NCBI GenBank assembly: GCA_024233595.1
Contig: JACKPK010000002.1
Location: forward strand, 124,001-188,000
Direction of reading: 5' to 3'
DNA length: 64,000 nucleotides
Source of the DNA: Deltaproteobacteria bacterium
GTDB taxonomy: Bacteria; UBA10199; JADGCS01
The notes under the pieces are model-generated. The model was not told the origin of the DNA. It made no database searches and saw nothing but the letters and a program-made list of their open reading frames with translations. The position numbers and the translations under genes were made by a program. Shown here one piece after another: positions 33,385 to 41,801 of the stretch (position 1 is its first letter; every line of letters begins with the position of its first letter).

Positions 33385-33860
33385 TTCCTCCCCTTTGTAA
33401 GGGGAGGATTGAGGTGGGGTAGAGATTAAATTAGGAATCAATTGTGGCTAAAGAACACCAAAATCGTGCCCAAAAAGCATGTAATGAGACTTTAAATTTT
33501 AGAAAGTTCTTAAGGAAAAATGCGACACTTGCTGAAAATAAAATTTGGTTAGAACTAAAAAATCGTAAGTTTAAAAATCTTAAATTTAGAAGACAACATG
33601 GTATAGGTCCTTACATTGTTGATTTTTATTGTGCTGAAAAGAAACTTGTTATTGAAATTGATGGTGATGTGCATGCCATTGAGAAACAAGTGGAAAAAGA
33701 TAAGAGTCGAGAAAAATACCTTCGGGAACAAGGTTTGCGAGTGGTTAGATATTTTAATAATGATATTTATTCGAACCTTGAAAATGTGCTTGAAGATTTG
33801 AATAAAAAAACAAATTAAAGGATCTACCTCCCCTTAATCCCCTCCTTATAAAGGAGGGGG
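33385..33860 (+). mobile_element. DUF559 element bounded by imperfect terminal inverted repeats
   Basis: The left arm 33385-33424 (TTCCTCCCCTTTGTAAGG..., ending GGTGGGGTAGAG) and the right arm 33823-33860 (TCTACCTCCCC...AAGGAGGGGG) are imperfect inverted repeats of about 38 bp. Each arm also contains its own small palindrome around TTTGTAA or TTATAAA. Only one gene, encoding a DUF559 nuclease-like protein, lies between. Gene-less versions with the same arms occur at 13613-13694 and 23523-23651. I infer a minimal mobile or spreading unit with its MITE-like derivatives; movement has not been shown. Confidence 0.6.
33444..33818 (+). CDS. DUF559 (Vsr-like PD-(D/E)XK) endonuclease-like protein
   Basis: This encodes 124 residues from a GTG preceded by AGGA. 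The order is typical for DUF559: NATLAENKIWLELKNRKF, then FRRQHGIGPYIVDFYC and KKLVIEIDGDVH, and finally LREQGLRVVRYFNNDIY. The likely catalytic residues are Asp60 and the Glu71-x-Asp73 pair, with His77 near the place where Vsr enzymes have theirs, so the nuclease centre looks intact. Base composition is clearly more AT-rich than carB or the SDR gene beside it, a sign of separate origin. The gene fills the space between two inverted repeat arms. Nuclease activity and a role in spreading the repeats are inferences. Confidence 0.85.
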   Translation: MAKEHQNRAQKACNETLNFRKFLRKNATLAENKIWLELKNRKFKNLKFRRQHGIGPYIVDFYCAEKKLVIEIDGDVHAIEKQVEKDKSREKYLREQGLRVVRYFNNDIYSNLENVLEDLNKKTN

Positions 33861-33932
33861 CTTTTTGCGGGAACCTAGGAAACAATGAAAAACCCCCGCA
33901 AAGACCGGTCCTGTACACTCTAGAAAAGACTT

Positions 33933-34709
33933 ATGACAAACTTCAAAAACAAAAATTACGTTGTGACCTGCGGGTCTAAGGGTATTGGTCGTGCTGTTGT
34001 CACTTTACTGCTTTCAGAAGGAGCAACTGTTCAAACTTGTGCGCGTTCTACAGAAGCCTTTGCTGATCTTAAAGAGCAATACCCGCAAAGTTTATTTGTT
34101 ACCAATGCTGACTTGCTTGATCCAAGTTCCGTGCAAGCCTTTGCCAAAGAGAGTATGGAGAATCTTAAAAGCATCGACGGTTTTGTTTTTAATCCTCCTC
34201 ATGTTGTTAAAAAACCAATCAATGAACTCACAGGAGAAGATTGGCAAACAAGTGTGCAAGGCTTGCTCACTTGTTTGATTGATCTGACCCAGAGCTTTTT
34301 AGAAAATTTAAAATCGCAGGAGACAACCAGTGTGGTGGTGATCTCTTCTTTAGCCGAGGTGGAGCCTATCGAAAAACTTGCGGCATCGTCTGTGTTGCGT
34401 GGCAGCATGGCAGGTTGGCTGAAGATGATGGCGCAAACTTATGGAGCAGAGGGCATTCGTTTTAATGGGGTTCGTCCGGGTTACACCGACACGCCCATTT
34501 TAAACGCGGGTTTTCAAAAAAAGAGTCAAGCCACAGGCAAATCCGTAGATCAAATCAAAGCCGAAGTTGTGAAGCAGGTTCCACTACAGCGATTGGGCGA
34601 GCCAAATGAAATCGCCAAGGTCGTTGGGTTTTTTCTTTCTGAACAGTCATCTTTTGTGACGGGCACTTCTTTGTTAGTGGATGGCGGCATCACCAAGGGC
34701 ATTTCTTAA
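33933..34709 (+). CDS. SDR-family protein lacking the usual catalytic Tyr-Lys
   Basis: This encodes 258 residues with an NAD(P)-binding Rossmann start (VVTCGSKGIGRAVV) and the usual SDR ending (NEIAKVVGFFLSEQSSFVTG, then LLVDGG). The Ser is in VISSLAE, but the YxxxK motif is absent: the aligned stretch is SVLRGSMAGWLK, with Leu and Met in place of Tyr and Lys. The same feature is known in the BKR-like SDR-like subgroup annotated as 3-oxoacyl-ACP reductase-like. It may bind cofactor without normal reductase chemistry or use other residues. It is co-directional with the BKACE-type gene 9 bases downstream, so they may act in one pathway. Confidence 0.8.
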   Translation: MTNFKNKNYVVTCGSKGIGRAVVTLLLSEGATVQTCARSTEAFADLKEQYPQSLFVTNADLLDPSSVQAFAKESMENLKSIDGFVFNPPHVVKKPINELTGEDWQTSVQGLLTCLIDLTQSFLENLKSQETTSVVVISSLAEVEPIEKLAASSVLRGSMAGWLKMMAQTYGAEGIRFNGVRPGYTDTPILNAGFQKKSQATGKSVDQIKAEVVKQVPLQRLGEPNEIAKVVGFFLSEQSSFVTGTSLLVDGGITKGIS

Positions 34710-34718
34710 GAGGGATTC

Positions 34719-35549
34719 ATGAGCACAGATCAACTCATCATCACCTGTGCGATCACGGGCGCTGAAATTTCTAAAAAAGATTTCCCAGCATTGCCAGTGA
34801 CTCCAGCAGAACAAGCGCAAGCTGCTAAAGAGGCTGTGGCAGCGGGCGCAAGCATCATTCACCTGCATGTGCGTGATGATCAAGGCAAGCCAAGTCAGGC
34901 TCTTGCTGATTTTAAAAATGCGGTGGATGCCATTAAGGCAGCAGTGCCAGATGTTATCATGCAGTTTTCCACTGGGGGCGCTGTGGGGGAAAGCTTGCAA
35001 AACCGTTTGGCGCCTTTGTCGTTACAACCAGAGATGGCGTCTTTGAATATGGGCAGCATGAATTTTGGTGAAGAGCTTTTTCAAAATTTGCCATCAGACA
35101 TTCGCGCTTTTGCTGCCGAGATGCAAAAGCAAAGCATTTTGCCCGAGCTAGAAGTTTACGATGCTGGCATGTTGGAGTACGCGGCCAAGCTGGTGCAGCA
35201 AAATGTTTTGCAATTGCCGGTGCACATTCAATTTGTTTTGGGCGTGCCAGGTGGCATGAGCGGTGAGCTCAAGAATTTGGTTTTTCTTTTGGATCGTGCA
35301 CACGATTTATTTGCTGCGGATTTTCATTGGGGTGTGGCGGGCATTGGGCGTTATCAATTGCCCATGGCAACACACGCGATCAATTCGGGTGGTCACGTTC
35401 GTGTGGGCTTGGAAGATAATATTTATTTTCGCAAAGGCGAGAAGGCCAAATCGAACGCGCAACTTGTGGAGCGCGTGGTGCAGATCGCAAATGAGTGTGA
35501 ACGCAAAGTCGCTACAGTGGCCCAGACACGTCAATTATTGGGGCTTTAA
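34719..35549 (+). CDS. BKACE (DUF849) beta-keto acid cleavage enzyme
   Basis: This encodes 276 residues of the DUF849/BKACE family, TIM-barrel enzymes that condense a beta-keto acid with acetyl-CoA to give acetoacetate and a new CoA ester. Family landmarks: ITCAITGAE at the start, the zinc-binding IIHLHVRDDQG, QFSTGG, LNMGSMNFG, ELEVYDAGML, and GGHVRVGLEDNIY with the later Glu ligand. Lysine fermentation (3-keto-5-aminohexanoate cleavage) is the best-known reaction, but the family has many substrates and no other lysine-pathway gene is visible. The upstream SDR gene is its likely partner. Confidence 0.88.
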   Translation: MSTDQLIITCAITGAEISKKDFPALPVTPAEQAQAAKEAVAAGASIIHLHVRDDQGKPSQALADFKNAVDAIKAAVPDVIMQFSTGGAVGESLQNRLAPLSLQPEMASLNMGSMNFGEELFQNLPSDIRAFAAEMQKQSILPELEVYDAGMLEYAAKLVQQNVLQLPVHIQFVLGVPGGMSGELKNLVFLLDRAHDLFAADFHWGVAGIGRYQLPMATHAINSGGHVRVGLEDNIYFRKGEKAKSNAQLVERVVQIANECERKVATVAQTRQLLGL

Positions 35550-36050
35550 TCACTCAAAATTAATCTTATATTTAGACACCATTTCCCAAAGTTTAGGGCC
35601 ATCCACAAAGCTCATGGGCGCTAGTTCTGGGTAGCGTGTGATGCTTTCATCGAACTCACCGGTGGTGATGACAATTCCCTTGGACAATCGCTCCGAAATG
35701 ATTTGATCAGATATTTGCTGAATGCGGTGGTTATCGGCCTTTTGGTTCTCTCTTAAATGAAAACCCACAATCAGGTAGGTCACATTGGCAATGTCGTTGT
35801 CTGTGGAAGCGTAAATGATGACTTCATCGTTGTCGCCCTGTTTAACGTCTTGCACGTCGATTTTCATGTTTTCGCAGAGGTCCATGCAGATTTTGGTGAA
35901 TTGGCGAAAATCAATTTTTTTAGGAGAGGCAGAAGCTTCGGAGGCGGACTTTTCTTTGGCGGCTAAATTTTTGTCGTGTTTGGCAATAAAATACACCAAA
36001 ATCATGGCGACGAAGAAAGTGAAGATCAAAACAACAAAAAGATTAAACAT
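35550..36050 (-). CDS. Membrane-anchored Mrr/restriction-endonuclease-like protein, degenerate
   Basis: I start it at the ATG at 36050, 7 bases after GGAGG, which gives 166 residues and an N-terminal membrane helix (FNLFVVLIFTFFVAMILVYFIA). A charged linker follows, then a domain resembling Mrr-type endonuclease folds: KICMDLCENMKIDVQDV, VTYLIVGFHLRENQKAD, SKGIVITTGEFDES, and SFVDGPKLWEMVSKY, recalling the usual TTG.F and IDG..L pattern. The catalytic QxK strand is not evident, so nuclease activity is doubtful; it may be a binding or sensor module. It ends one base from the convergent BKACE gene. Confidence 0.6.
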   Translation of the reverse strand: MFNLFVVLIFTFFVAMILVYFIAKHDKNLAAKEKSASEASASPKKIDFRQFTKICMDLCENMKIDVQDVKQGDNDEVIIYASTDNDIANVTYLIVGFHLRENQKADNHRIQQISDQIISERLSKGIVITTGEFDESITRYPELAPMSFVDGPKLWEMVSKYKINFE

Positions 36051-36415
36051 GGTAAGTCCTCCGCTAACATCCTTAACCATTTCTTTCACTTGCCTCAATT
36101 TTTTTTATAAAAACAGTAAAGTTCCTCAAAAAAACGACGATACGAAGTTCTGAGGGTGAGGTCCCTTTGTGGGATTGTTGTGTTTAGGACTTTAAGTTCT
36201 AACAGGGAAACAACAATTAATTTAATTTAACAGGGACCAACATCTTTTTCATAAAACGACTCGCCAGCAAGGACGCCAGGGCGACTGAACAGATGAATTC
36301 TTTCTACGGATGGGAAGGTGTCATCGTGAACAGTACATGGGGTTTGCCATTGCGGGGGAGTGTTCCTAATTTTTCAATACAATTAGGCCTTCGTCTTCAA
36401 TTGGTTTAAAGACGT
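36051..36415. other. Long intergenic leader before motA
   Basis: There is no gene here. GGTCCC (36160) and GGGACC (36233-36238) bracket ATTGTTGTGTTT and AAACAACAAT arms and an inner AGGACTTTAAGTTCT palindrome, so the stretch 36160-36238 could fold into one long structure. TCGCC and GGCGA near 36258-36285 form a second small stem. A weak sigma-54-like match (GG-N10-GC at 36340-36353, without the leading T) precedes motA. I could not match this region to a known riboswitch. Confidence 0.4.
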
Positions 36416-37186
36416 ATGGATATATCAACCATTATTGGATTCATTCTTGCGATGATCGGTATTGTGGGCGGTCTTCTATTGGAAGGCGGCGAGATTGCCG
36501 ACATCAGTCAGTACACAGCGTTTGTGATCGTGATGGGTGGTACCATTGGTGCCGTTATGATTCAGTTCCCCATGAAGGTTTTTAAAGCTGGGATGAAATC
36601 ATTCAAACTTGTTCTTTTTGATGTGAACAAAGATCCAGATGAACTCATCAATCAAATTGTCGAATTTGCAAACAAAGCACGTAAAGAAGGTTTGGTTGCA
36701 CTGGAAGGTGACGTTAAGAATATTGATGACGAGTTTTTTAAGAAAGCCATGATGATGGCGATCGATGGTAGCGCTAAGAAAGATGTGGAAGACACTTTAG
36801 AGTTGGAACTGCATTACATGGAAGAGCATTTGGGCCATATTCCTAAAGTTTGGGAAGCCTGTGGTGGTTATGCTCCGACAGTTGGTATCATTGGTGCGGT
36901 GATGGGTTTGATTCAGGTGATGAAAAACTTACAAGATATTGATGCTGTGGGACACGGTATTGCGGTGGCCTTTGTGGCGACAATTTACGGGGTGTTTTTT
37001 GCGAACTGTGTGTTCCTTCCAGCTGCTACAAAAATCAAAAATAAAAACCGTTTAGATATTATTCAAAAAGAGATGATTTTGAGTGGAGTGCTCTTGATGA
37101 TCGAAGGGATCAACCCTCGTGTGATCGCAGACAAACTCTACAATTTTTATGATGAAGAAGTGAAGGCCAATAGGAAGGCGAGCTAA
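36416..37186 (+). CDS. motA: Flagellar motor stator protein MotA
   Basis: This encodes 256 residues with four membrane helices in the MotA/MotP arrangement: an N-terminal pair (IIGFILAMIGIVGGLLLEGG, YTAFVIVMGGTIGAVMIQF), a cytoplasmic domain with the charged region, and a C-terminal pair (APTVGIIGAVMGLIQVM, GIAVAFVATIYGVFFAN). With MotB it forms the ion-conducting stator. The MotA/MotP-type pattern does not decide between protons and sodium. motB follows after 38 bases; no other flagellar structural gene is in the window. Confidence 0.93.
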   Translation: MDISTIIGFILAMIGIVGGLLLEGGEIADISQYTAFVIVMGGTIGAVMIQFPMKVFKAGMKSFKLVLFDVNKDPDELINQIVEFANKARKEGLVALEGDVKNIDDEFFKKAMMMAIDGSAKKDVEDTLELELHYMEEHLGHIPKVWEACGGYAPTVGIIGAVMGLIQVMKNLQDIDAVGHGIAVAFVATIYGVFFANCVFLPAATKIKNKNRLDIIQKEMILSGVLLMIEGINPRVIADKLYNFYDEEVKANRKAS

Positions 37187-37224
37187 TTAGTATAAACGCC
37201 AGAAAGGTATGGTTCTAGCGCGCT

Positions 37225-38139
37225 ATGGGTAAGAAGGCAAAACATGCAGAAGAACACGTCAACCACGAACGGTGGTTGGTGTCTTACGCGGATTTTATCA
37301 CGCTTTTGTTCGCGTTTTTCGTGGTGTTGTTTTCATCAGCACCAAAGGAAGACACGAACACGCGTACCATTGCCGCGGCATCTCAGAATTCGTTCAGTAC
37401 CTTTAGTATTTTTAGAGGTGGCGGTTCTAAGATTCACGGTAAGCGTATGAAGTCACCTGGTGATGGTATTGAACTGCAACCAGAGGATCAGACGCCATTG
37501 GCCACGGAGCCAAAGGATATTAAAGCCGAGGTGGATCGGCAACGCAACATGACAACAGCGAATCAGAAGTTTGAGCTGACCAGTCGGATGCGGGACTCGA
37601 TGATTCAAGAGTTTTTTAAAGATCTTTTAGATAAGAATAATATGAACGTGTCCATGGAATCGCGTGGCCTTGTTGTGAGTTTTAATGATGTGGCCTTTTT
37701 TGATGAAGGGTCGTCCAAAGCCAAAGAAGGCATGAAGAAGACTCTCGATAAAATCATAAAGGTTGTAGGCAAACGCAAAAACATGATTCAGATTGAAGGG
37801 CACTCTGATGGGACCGAGAAGGATAGGGGAAGTTATGAAAGTAATATGGAAATGTCCTATCAGCGTGCTCTGCATGTCGCCAAAACCATGGTTAAAGATT
37901 ACGACGTGCCAGCAGACTACGTTGCTGTGATTGGTTACGGAAGTTTTAGGCCGCAAGGCGATACAGGCACAAAAGATGGACGTGCAAAAAATCGCCGCGT
38001 GGACATTGTGTTGCTCAAATCAGAACCAGATTCAAACAAGATGGCTTTGCCCAGTTTTGATGAAGAAAAAGATGAGATGCTAAAAACACAAAAGGCCAAA
38101 GAAGAGGAGACATTGGCAGTCGAGAGTTTAATAGAATGA
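37225..38139 (+). CDS. motB: Flagellar motor stator protein MotB
   Basis: This encodes 304 residues: a single N-terminal helix containing the ion-binding Asp (SYADFITLLFAFFVVLFSS, Asp23), a linker, and a C-terminal OmpA-like peptidoglycan-binding domain (IQIEGHSDGTEKDRG, SYQRALHVAKTMV, GRAKNRRVDIVLL). It anchors MotA to the cell wall. An extra charged tail of about 35 residues follows the OmpA-like domain. A strong terminator lies about 100 bases downstream, so motAB is an isolated two-gene unit. Confidence 0.93.
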   Translation: MGKKAKHAEEHVNHERWLVSYADFITLLFAFFVVLFSSAPKEDTNTRTIAAASQNSFSTFSIFRGGGSKIHGKRMKSPGDGIELQPEDQTPLATEPKDIKAEVDRQRNMTTANQKFELTSRMRDSMIQEFFKDLLDKNNMNVSMESRGLVVSFNDVAFFDEGSSKAKEGMKKTLDKIIKVVGKRKNMIQIEGHSDGTEKDRGSYESNMEMSYQRALHVAKTMVKDYDVPADYVAVIGYGSFRPQGDTGTKDGRAKNRRVDIVLLKSEPDSNKMALPSFDEEKDEMLKTQKAKEEETLAVESLIE

Positions 38140-38243
38140 CGCTGGAGGCTACCCGATTCATCACCCAAAACGATAATATCGGTACCAAAAAAAGACAGCG
38201 CAAGGGTTTCACAGGAGCAGGTACGCTCTTGTTGTCCCAGACC

Positions 38244-38284
38244 GGTCCCACCCTTAAGTAGCCTCAGGGTGGGATCCTTTATTT
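38244..38284 (+). terminator. Terminator of motAB
   Basis: The stem GGTCCCACCCT / AGGGTGGGATCC has a 10-base loop and is followed by TTTATTTT. Confidence 0.8.
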
Positions 38285-38349
38285 TCCACGGGCTTTAAAT
38301 AACGCCCATTTTATTTGTCATTACAAAAATTTGATTCAGTTACGTATTT

Positions 38350-39576
38350 TTATATACGCGCATCATTCAACAAACCTTCCCAATGATAATCCACAAGCGA
38401 CAAGCCGTTTAGCACTTCTTCTGTGCCGTCTTTTTTGGCAATGGTGCGCGGTCCCACGCTGTCTTCTAATGCTTTTTTTGCCTCTGCCAATGTCACGCCC
38501 GCTTTTTCTAACAGCAAGGAGGCTCGTTTTAATCCAAAACCAAGTTGTCTTCTGGTGAGGATGTCCATGTCAAAGTCGTGACCTGTGACTTTATGAAGAT
38601 AAGGTTGAATGAGTCGGAGTTCATTTTTAGCAGAATCGGCACAGGGATTTTTCCAAAACCAAATCACTGGATTGGCGCAAAGCTCTAAGAGGTCGTCTAC
38701 AATTTGCAGTCGTGTCCAGGGTTTAAGTTTTGCTGTTTGTGGTAATAGTTCCGATAAAAAACCGCTTTGTGATTGAATATCGTGGTCTTCGCCAACCCAA
38801 GTTAGCCCAGCGTCTTCGCCAGCAACCTTCCATTCTAAGGGGGCTAAGGGGCATTCACAGGCGTGAAAAAACGCATCGATGAGTTCTGATTTGGATTTGG
38901 CAGATTTGTGTAACAAGAAAGTGTGACGAATAGGATGCGTTTTACGCAAACACATGATGCAGTCCAAAGCTTCTTTGTACAAATTGGGAGTGTCTGGAGT
39001 GAGGTTGTGTTGCGCAAAAAATGCTGTGGTCAACCGCATCCAGAGCCGGCTTTGCGATGGGTAAGTGGCAACGCGCATGAGCCCACCAGGATTAAGTTGA
39101 TCGGCCAAATGCTTTAAAAGTGAAGCGGGTTCGGGATCGTGATGCAAAACACAGGTGGCGGTGATGTAATCAAAGGGGCCGTTGATTTCGCTACGTAAAT
39201 CTTGCTGAATCAAACGCATGGGCGGCAAAGCTGGTCGACTCAAACCCAAGGTGAGGATGCGTTTGAATTTATGATAGCCCAAACGTTTTTTTAAAATATT
39301 TAAAGAAGGCGCGCTAAAATCCATGGCGGTGACTTCTTTGGCATAAGGGTGTTGTTGTGCGACAACAAGCGCTTCGAGCGTGCCACAACCGGCAACCAAG
39401 ATTCTTTTGTTACGATGCGAGGGGTCGATTTCTTGGTCTAAGTTTTTTTGCAAAAGTTCAAAGCCTCTTTCCCATTGTAAGGATTTGCCTTGCGACTTTA
39501 AGGGCAGCCCAAAAAATGGAATCGGAGGGTAGGGGAATTTTTGATATTGGTTTTGTACAGCGATTTCTTTGACCAT
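38350..39576 (-). CDS. SAM-dependent class I methyltransferase, large
   Basis: This encodes 408 residues. Motif I is ILVAGCGTLEAL (59-70), motif II is EVTAMDFSAPSL and the post-motif VLHHDPEPASLLKHL leads to LNPGGLMRVATY, so SAM binding is well supported. A C-terminal extension of about 180 residues carries no catalytic motif I know. The N terminus (YQKFPYPPIPFFG) resembles proteins annotated as tetratricopeptide- or class I methyltransferases of deltaproteobacteria acting on unknown substrates. A Rieske protein gene lies 3 bases upstream in the same direction, so the two are co-transcribed. Confidence 0.75.
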   Translation of the reverse strand: MVKEIAVQNQYQKFPYPPIPFFGLPLKSQGKSLQWERGFELLQKNLDQEIDPSHRNKRILVAGCGTLEALVVAQQHPYAKEVTAMDFSAPSLNILKKRLGYHKFKRILTLGLSRPALPPMRLIQQDLRSEINGPFDYITATCVLHHDPEPASLLKHLADQLNPGGLMRVATYPSQSRLWMRLTTAFFAQHNLTPDTPNLYKEALDCIMCLRKTHPIRHTFLLHKSAKSKSELIDAFFHACECPLAPLEWKVAGEDAGLTWVGEDHDIQSQSGFLSELLPQTAKLKPWTRLQIVDDLLELCANPVIWFWKNPCADSAKNELRLIQPYLHKVTGHDFDMDILTRRQLGFGLKRASLLLEKAGVTLAEAKKALEDSVGPRTIAKKDGTEEVLNGLSLVDYHWEGLLNDARI

Positions 39577-39579
39577 AAA

Positions 39580-39921
39580 TTATTTTGGAGAAATGGTGGC
39601 GACTATGACGCCATCTTCTATGGCGACAGAAATGGCTTTTAATGATGTGTCCGCACAAGGACCCATGGTGCAAAGGCCATCACAAGGGTTGAATTCGGCA
39701 CCGTGGTTTTTACAAACCAATTTTGTTTGATCTTCTGAAAAAAAATCATTGTCGTCAAAATCAAGAGCCAAGCCGATGTGCGGGCATTCGTTGTAATAAG
39801 CGTAGAGTGTGTTGTCTTTTTTAAAGACAAAGGCTTCGCGATCAAAACGAGGTTCTTCGATTGTGAACTTTTTACTTTGATTGTTTTGCAGTTCTTCGTC
39901 TTTGCAAATCGAGATCTTCAT
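39580..39921 (-). CDS. Rieske 2Fe-2S ferredoxin-like protein
   Basis: This encodes 113 residues, a single Rieske domain. The cluster ligands are CPH in NECPHIGLALDF and CKNH in LVCKNHGAEFN (Cys-x-His and Cys-x2-His). It is soluble, with no membrane anchor, so it is more like oxygenase-associated ferredoxins than a bc1-complex subunit. It heads a two-gene unit with the methyltransferase; a TTGCAC-N17-TATAGA promoter is visible just upstream. The electron partner is unknown. Confidence 0.88.
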   Translation of the reverse strand: MKISICKDEELQNNQSKKFTIEEPRFDREAFVFKKDNTLYAYYNECPHIGLALDFDDNDFFSEDQTKLVCKNHGAEFNPCDGLCTMGPCADTSLKAISVAIEDGVIVATISPK

Positions 39922-40003
39922 ACTGATTCTATAAAATGAGTTTTAAAAGAGTGCAATCGCTTGCTTTGTCCTTGCTTTGTGAAAAAAGATCGAGCAGTGA
40001 AGA

Positions 40004-41179
40004 ATGATGAAGCAGAACATCACACTTGGCGTGGAGCATTTTTTAGATGATCACACCGATCTTTTAAAAGGCAAGCGTGTGGCACTGTTGGCGCACGCTG
40101 CGAGCATCAATCATCAGTTTCAAAACACAAGCGAGTTATTTTTTCATCACAATGACATCAACCTTGTGAAAATTTTTGGTCCTGAGCATGGCTTGTTTGG
40201 CACCGCGCAAGACATGGAGAGTGTTTCAGCTTTGCAAGATCCCCTCACAGCACTTCCTGTTGTGAGCTTGTATGGTGATTCTATTGAAAGCCTGCAGCCC
40301 AAACAAAGTGATTTAAAAGATATCGATATTTTGGTGATCGATTTGCAAGATGTGGGGAGTCGTTATTACACGTACATTTACACCATGGCTCTTTGCATGA
40401 AGGTTTGTGGGCAAATGAACATCCCTGTCGTTGTTTTGGATCGACCCAATCCGATCAATGGCAAAGATGTTGAAGGCAATGTCTTGGATCCCAAATACGC
40501 TTCCTTTGTGGGGTTGTACCCATTGCCAGTTCGTCATGGCATGACCATTGGTGAGTTGGCGTATTATTTTAACGATACACAAAATTTTGGAGCTCAGTTG
40601 CAGGTCATTCCCATGAAAGGCTGGCGTCGCGAGCATTACATGGATCAGGTTTCGGCACCATGGACGCCGCCATCACCCAATATGCCAAAATTAGACACAG
40701 CCATTGTTTATCCCGGTGGGTGTTTATTGGAGGCAACCGAACTTTCTGAAGGGCGCGGCACCACCATGCCATTTGAGTGGGTTGGCGATCCTATCATTGA
40801 TCCCAAAGAATTATCCGATGCTTTAAACGATCTGAATCTTAAGGGTGTTTGTTTTCGGCCCATTGCATTTAAGCCGATGTTTCAAAAGCACGCCACCAAA
40901 GAGTGTTTTGGTGTGCAATGGCATGTGTCTGATCGTGAGCAATTTAGAGCTTACGAAGCGGGCCTGCATTTTATTAAAACAGTGGCGGAGCTTTACCCTA
41001 ACGATTTTGCCTGGCGCGCCAAGCCCTATGAGTTTGTCAAAGACATCCCCGCCATTGATTTGCTAACAGGCAACGACTCTTTCCGTTTGCACTTAGAAGG
41101 CAAGGCCGAGTTTCCTGATTTAAAAATAGGCTTAAAAGACTTTTTAGAAAAACGCAGAGAGCACCTGATCTACAAATAA
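40004..41179 (+). CDS. namZ: NamZ-like (DUF1343) exo-beta-N-acetylmuramidase
   Basis: This encodes 391 residues of the DUF1343 family. Landmarks: GVEHFLDDHTDLLKGKRVALLAH, IFGPEHGLFG, LVIDLQDVGSRYYTYIYTM, VVLDRPNPING, VRHGMTIGELA and LSEGRGTTMPFEW. Characterised NamZ proteins release MurNAc from the ends of cell-wall fragments. Many homologues carry a signal peptide; none is visible here, so this one may act in the cytosol in wall recycling. A terminator follows directly. Confidence 0.85.
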   Translation: MMKQNITLGVEHFLDDHTDLLKGKRVALLAHAASINHQFQNTSELFFHHNDINLVKIFGPEHGLFGTAQDMESVSALQDPLTALPVVSLYGDSIESLQPKQSDLKDIDILVIDLQDVGSRYYTYIYTMALCMKVCGQMNIPVVVLDRPNPINGKDVEGNVLDPKYASFVGLYPLPVRHGMTIGELAYYFNDTQNFGAQLQVIPMKGWRREHYMDQVSAPWTPPSPNMPKLDTAIVYPGGCLLEATELSEGRGTTMPFEWVGDPIIDPKELSDALNDLNLKGVCFRPIAFKPMFQKHATKECFGVQWHVSDREQFRAYEAGLHFIKTVAELYPNDFAWRAKPYEFVKDIPAIDLLTGNDSFRLHLEGKAEFPDLKIGLKDFLEKRREHLIYK

Positions 41180-41181
41180 AA

Positions 41182-41214
41182 AAAGACCGGCCAAGGAGAG
41201 TAGCCGGTCTTTTA
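41182..41214 (+). terminator. Terminator of the namZ-like gene
   Basis: The stem AAAGACCGGC / GCCGGTCTTT is followed by a short T stretch, immediately behind the stop codon. Confidence 0.85.
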
Positions 41215-41277
41215 ACCAGGTGGTAGACAGCTTTGGCCAGCAGGTCGTGTAAGAGAAGCTGGCGTAAGTCTGCGAGT

Positions 41278-41772
41278 CTAAATCATTAATTCTTGTGGGC
41301 GCTCGTTATCGAGTTCGTCTTCCCAGTAGCAAAGCAGGTAAATGCTTTTCTCAAGCTCTTCCCATTCTTTTTCTTCGTCATCCAAATCGTATTGGTTTTC
41401 TTTATCGATCTGAAAATTGATCAAAGTCATGATGCTGTGACAAAGATTAAAGGAACTGCGGTTGGCGATTTGTTGCAAGCAGGCGGCGCCTAAAACGATG
41501 TTCATTTTTTCTAGGATTTCGATGCGTGCTTCAACTGGAAGATCAAAATGCAAAAGTGTTTTCACTTGATTCAATTGCACGCTGACATCTTTGTATTGTG
41601 ACATTTTTTCGATGGCATCTTCCAAAAGGTTAAGGATCAAACCAGAGTGATCTTCATCATCCAATGTGATCACGCTTTGGTGTGCTAAATTTTTTGTGGC
41701 TTTGGTGGCGGAAGCGTCAAACCAAGTTTCCATATTGCTCATGTTTTCCATTTCCATTTTTGCTTTCGTCAT
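41278..41772 (-). CDS. Hypothetical acidic protein with sigma-54 promoter and CsrA-like leader
   Basis: This encodes 164 residues, no signal peptide. It begins with a Met-rich stretch (MTKAKMEMENMSNMETWF). The middle is helical (LILNLLEDAIEKMSQ, LPVEARIEILEKMN, LQQIANRSSFNLCHSI) and the C terminus is strongly acidic (YDLDDEEKEWEELEKS). I recognise no family. Its control region is the clearest in the window: an excellent sigma-54 box at 41877-41892 and a leader with two hairpins presenting GGA in the loop. GAGGA is the ribosome site. This control pattern fits motility or surface-behaviour genes, but no function can be assigned. Confidence 0.65.
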   Translation of the reverse strand: MTKAKMEMENMSNMETWFDASATKATKNLAHQSVITLDDEDHSGLILNLLEDAIEKMSQYKDVSVQLNQVKTLLHFDLPVEARIEILEKMNIVLGAACLQQIANRSSFNLCHSIMTLINFQIDKENQYDLDDEEKEWEELEKSIYLLCYWEDELDNERPQELMI

Positions 41773-41801
41773 TTTTTTCCTCGATCTTTTTTTCTCTCTT
41801 T

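Noticed and set aside
36239..36415. Possible c-di-GMP (GEMM) riboswitch before motA
   Set aside because: I looked for the conserved GEMM core words and they do not align; only simple stems are visible.
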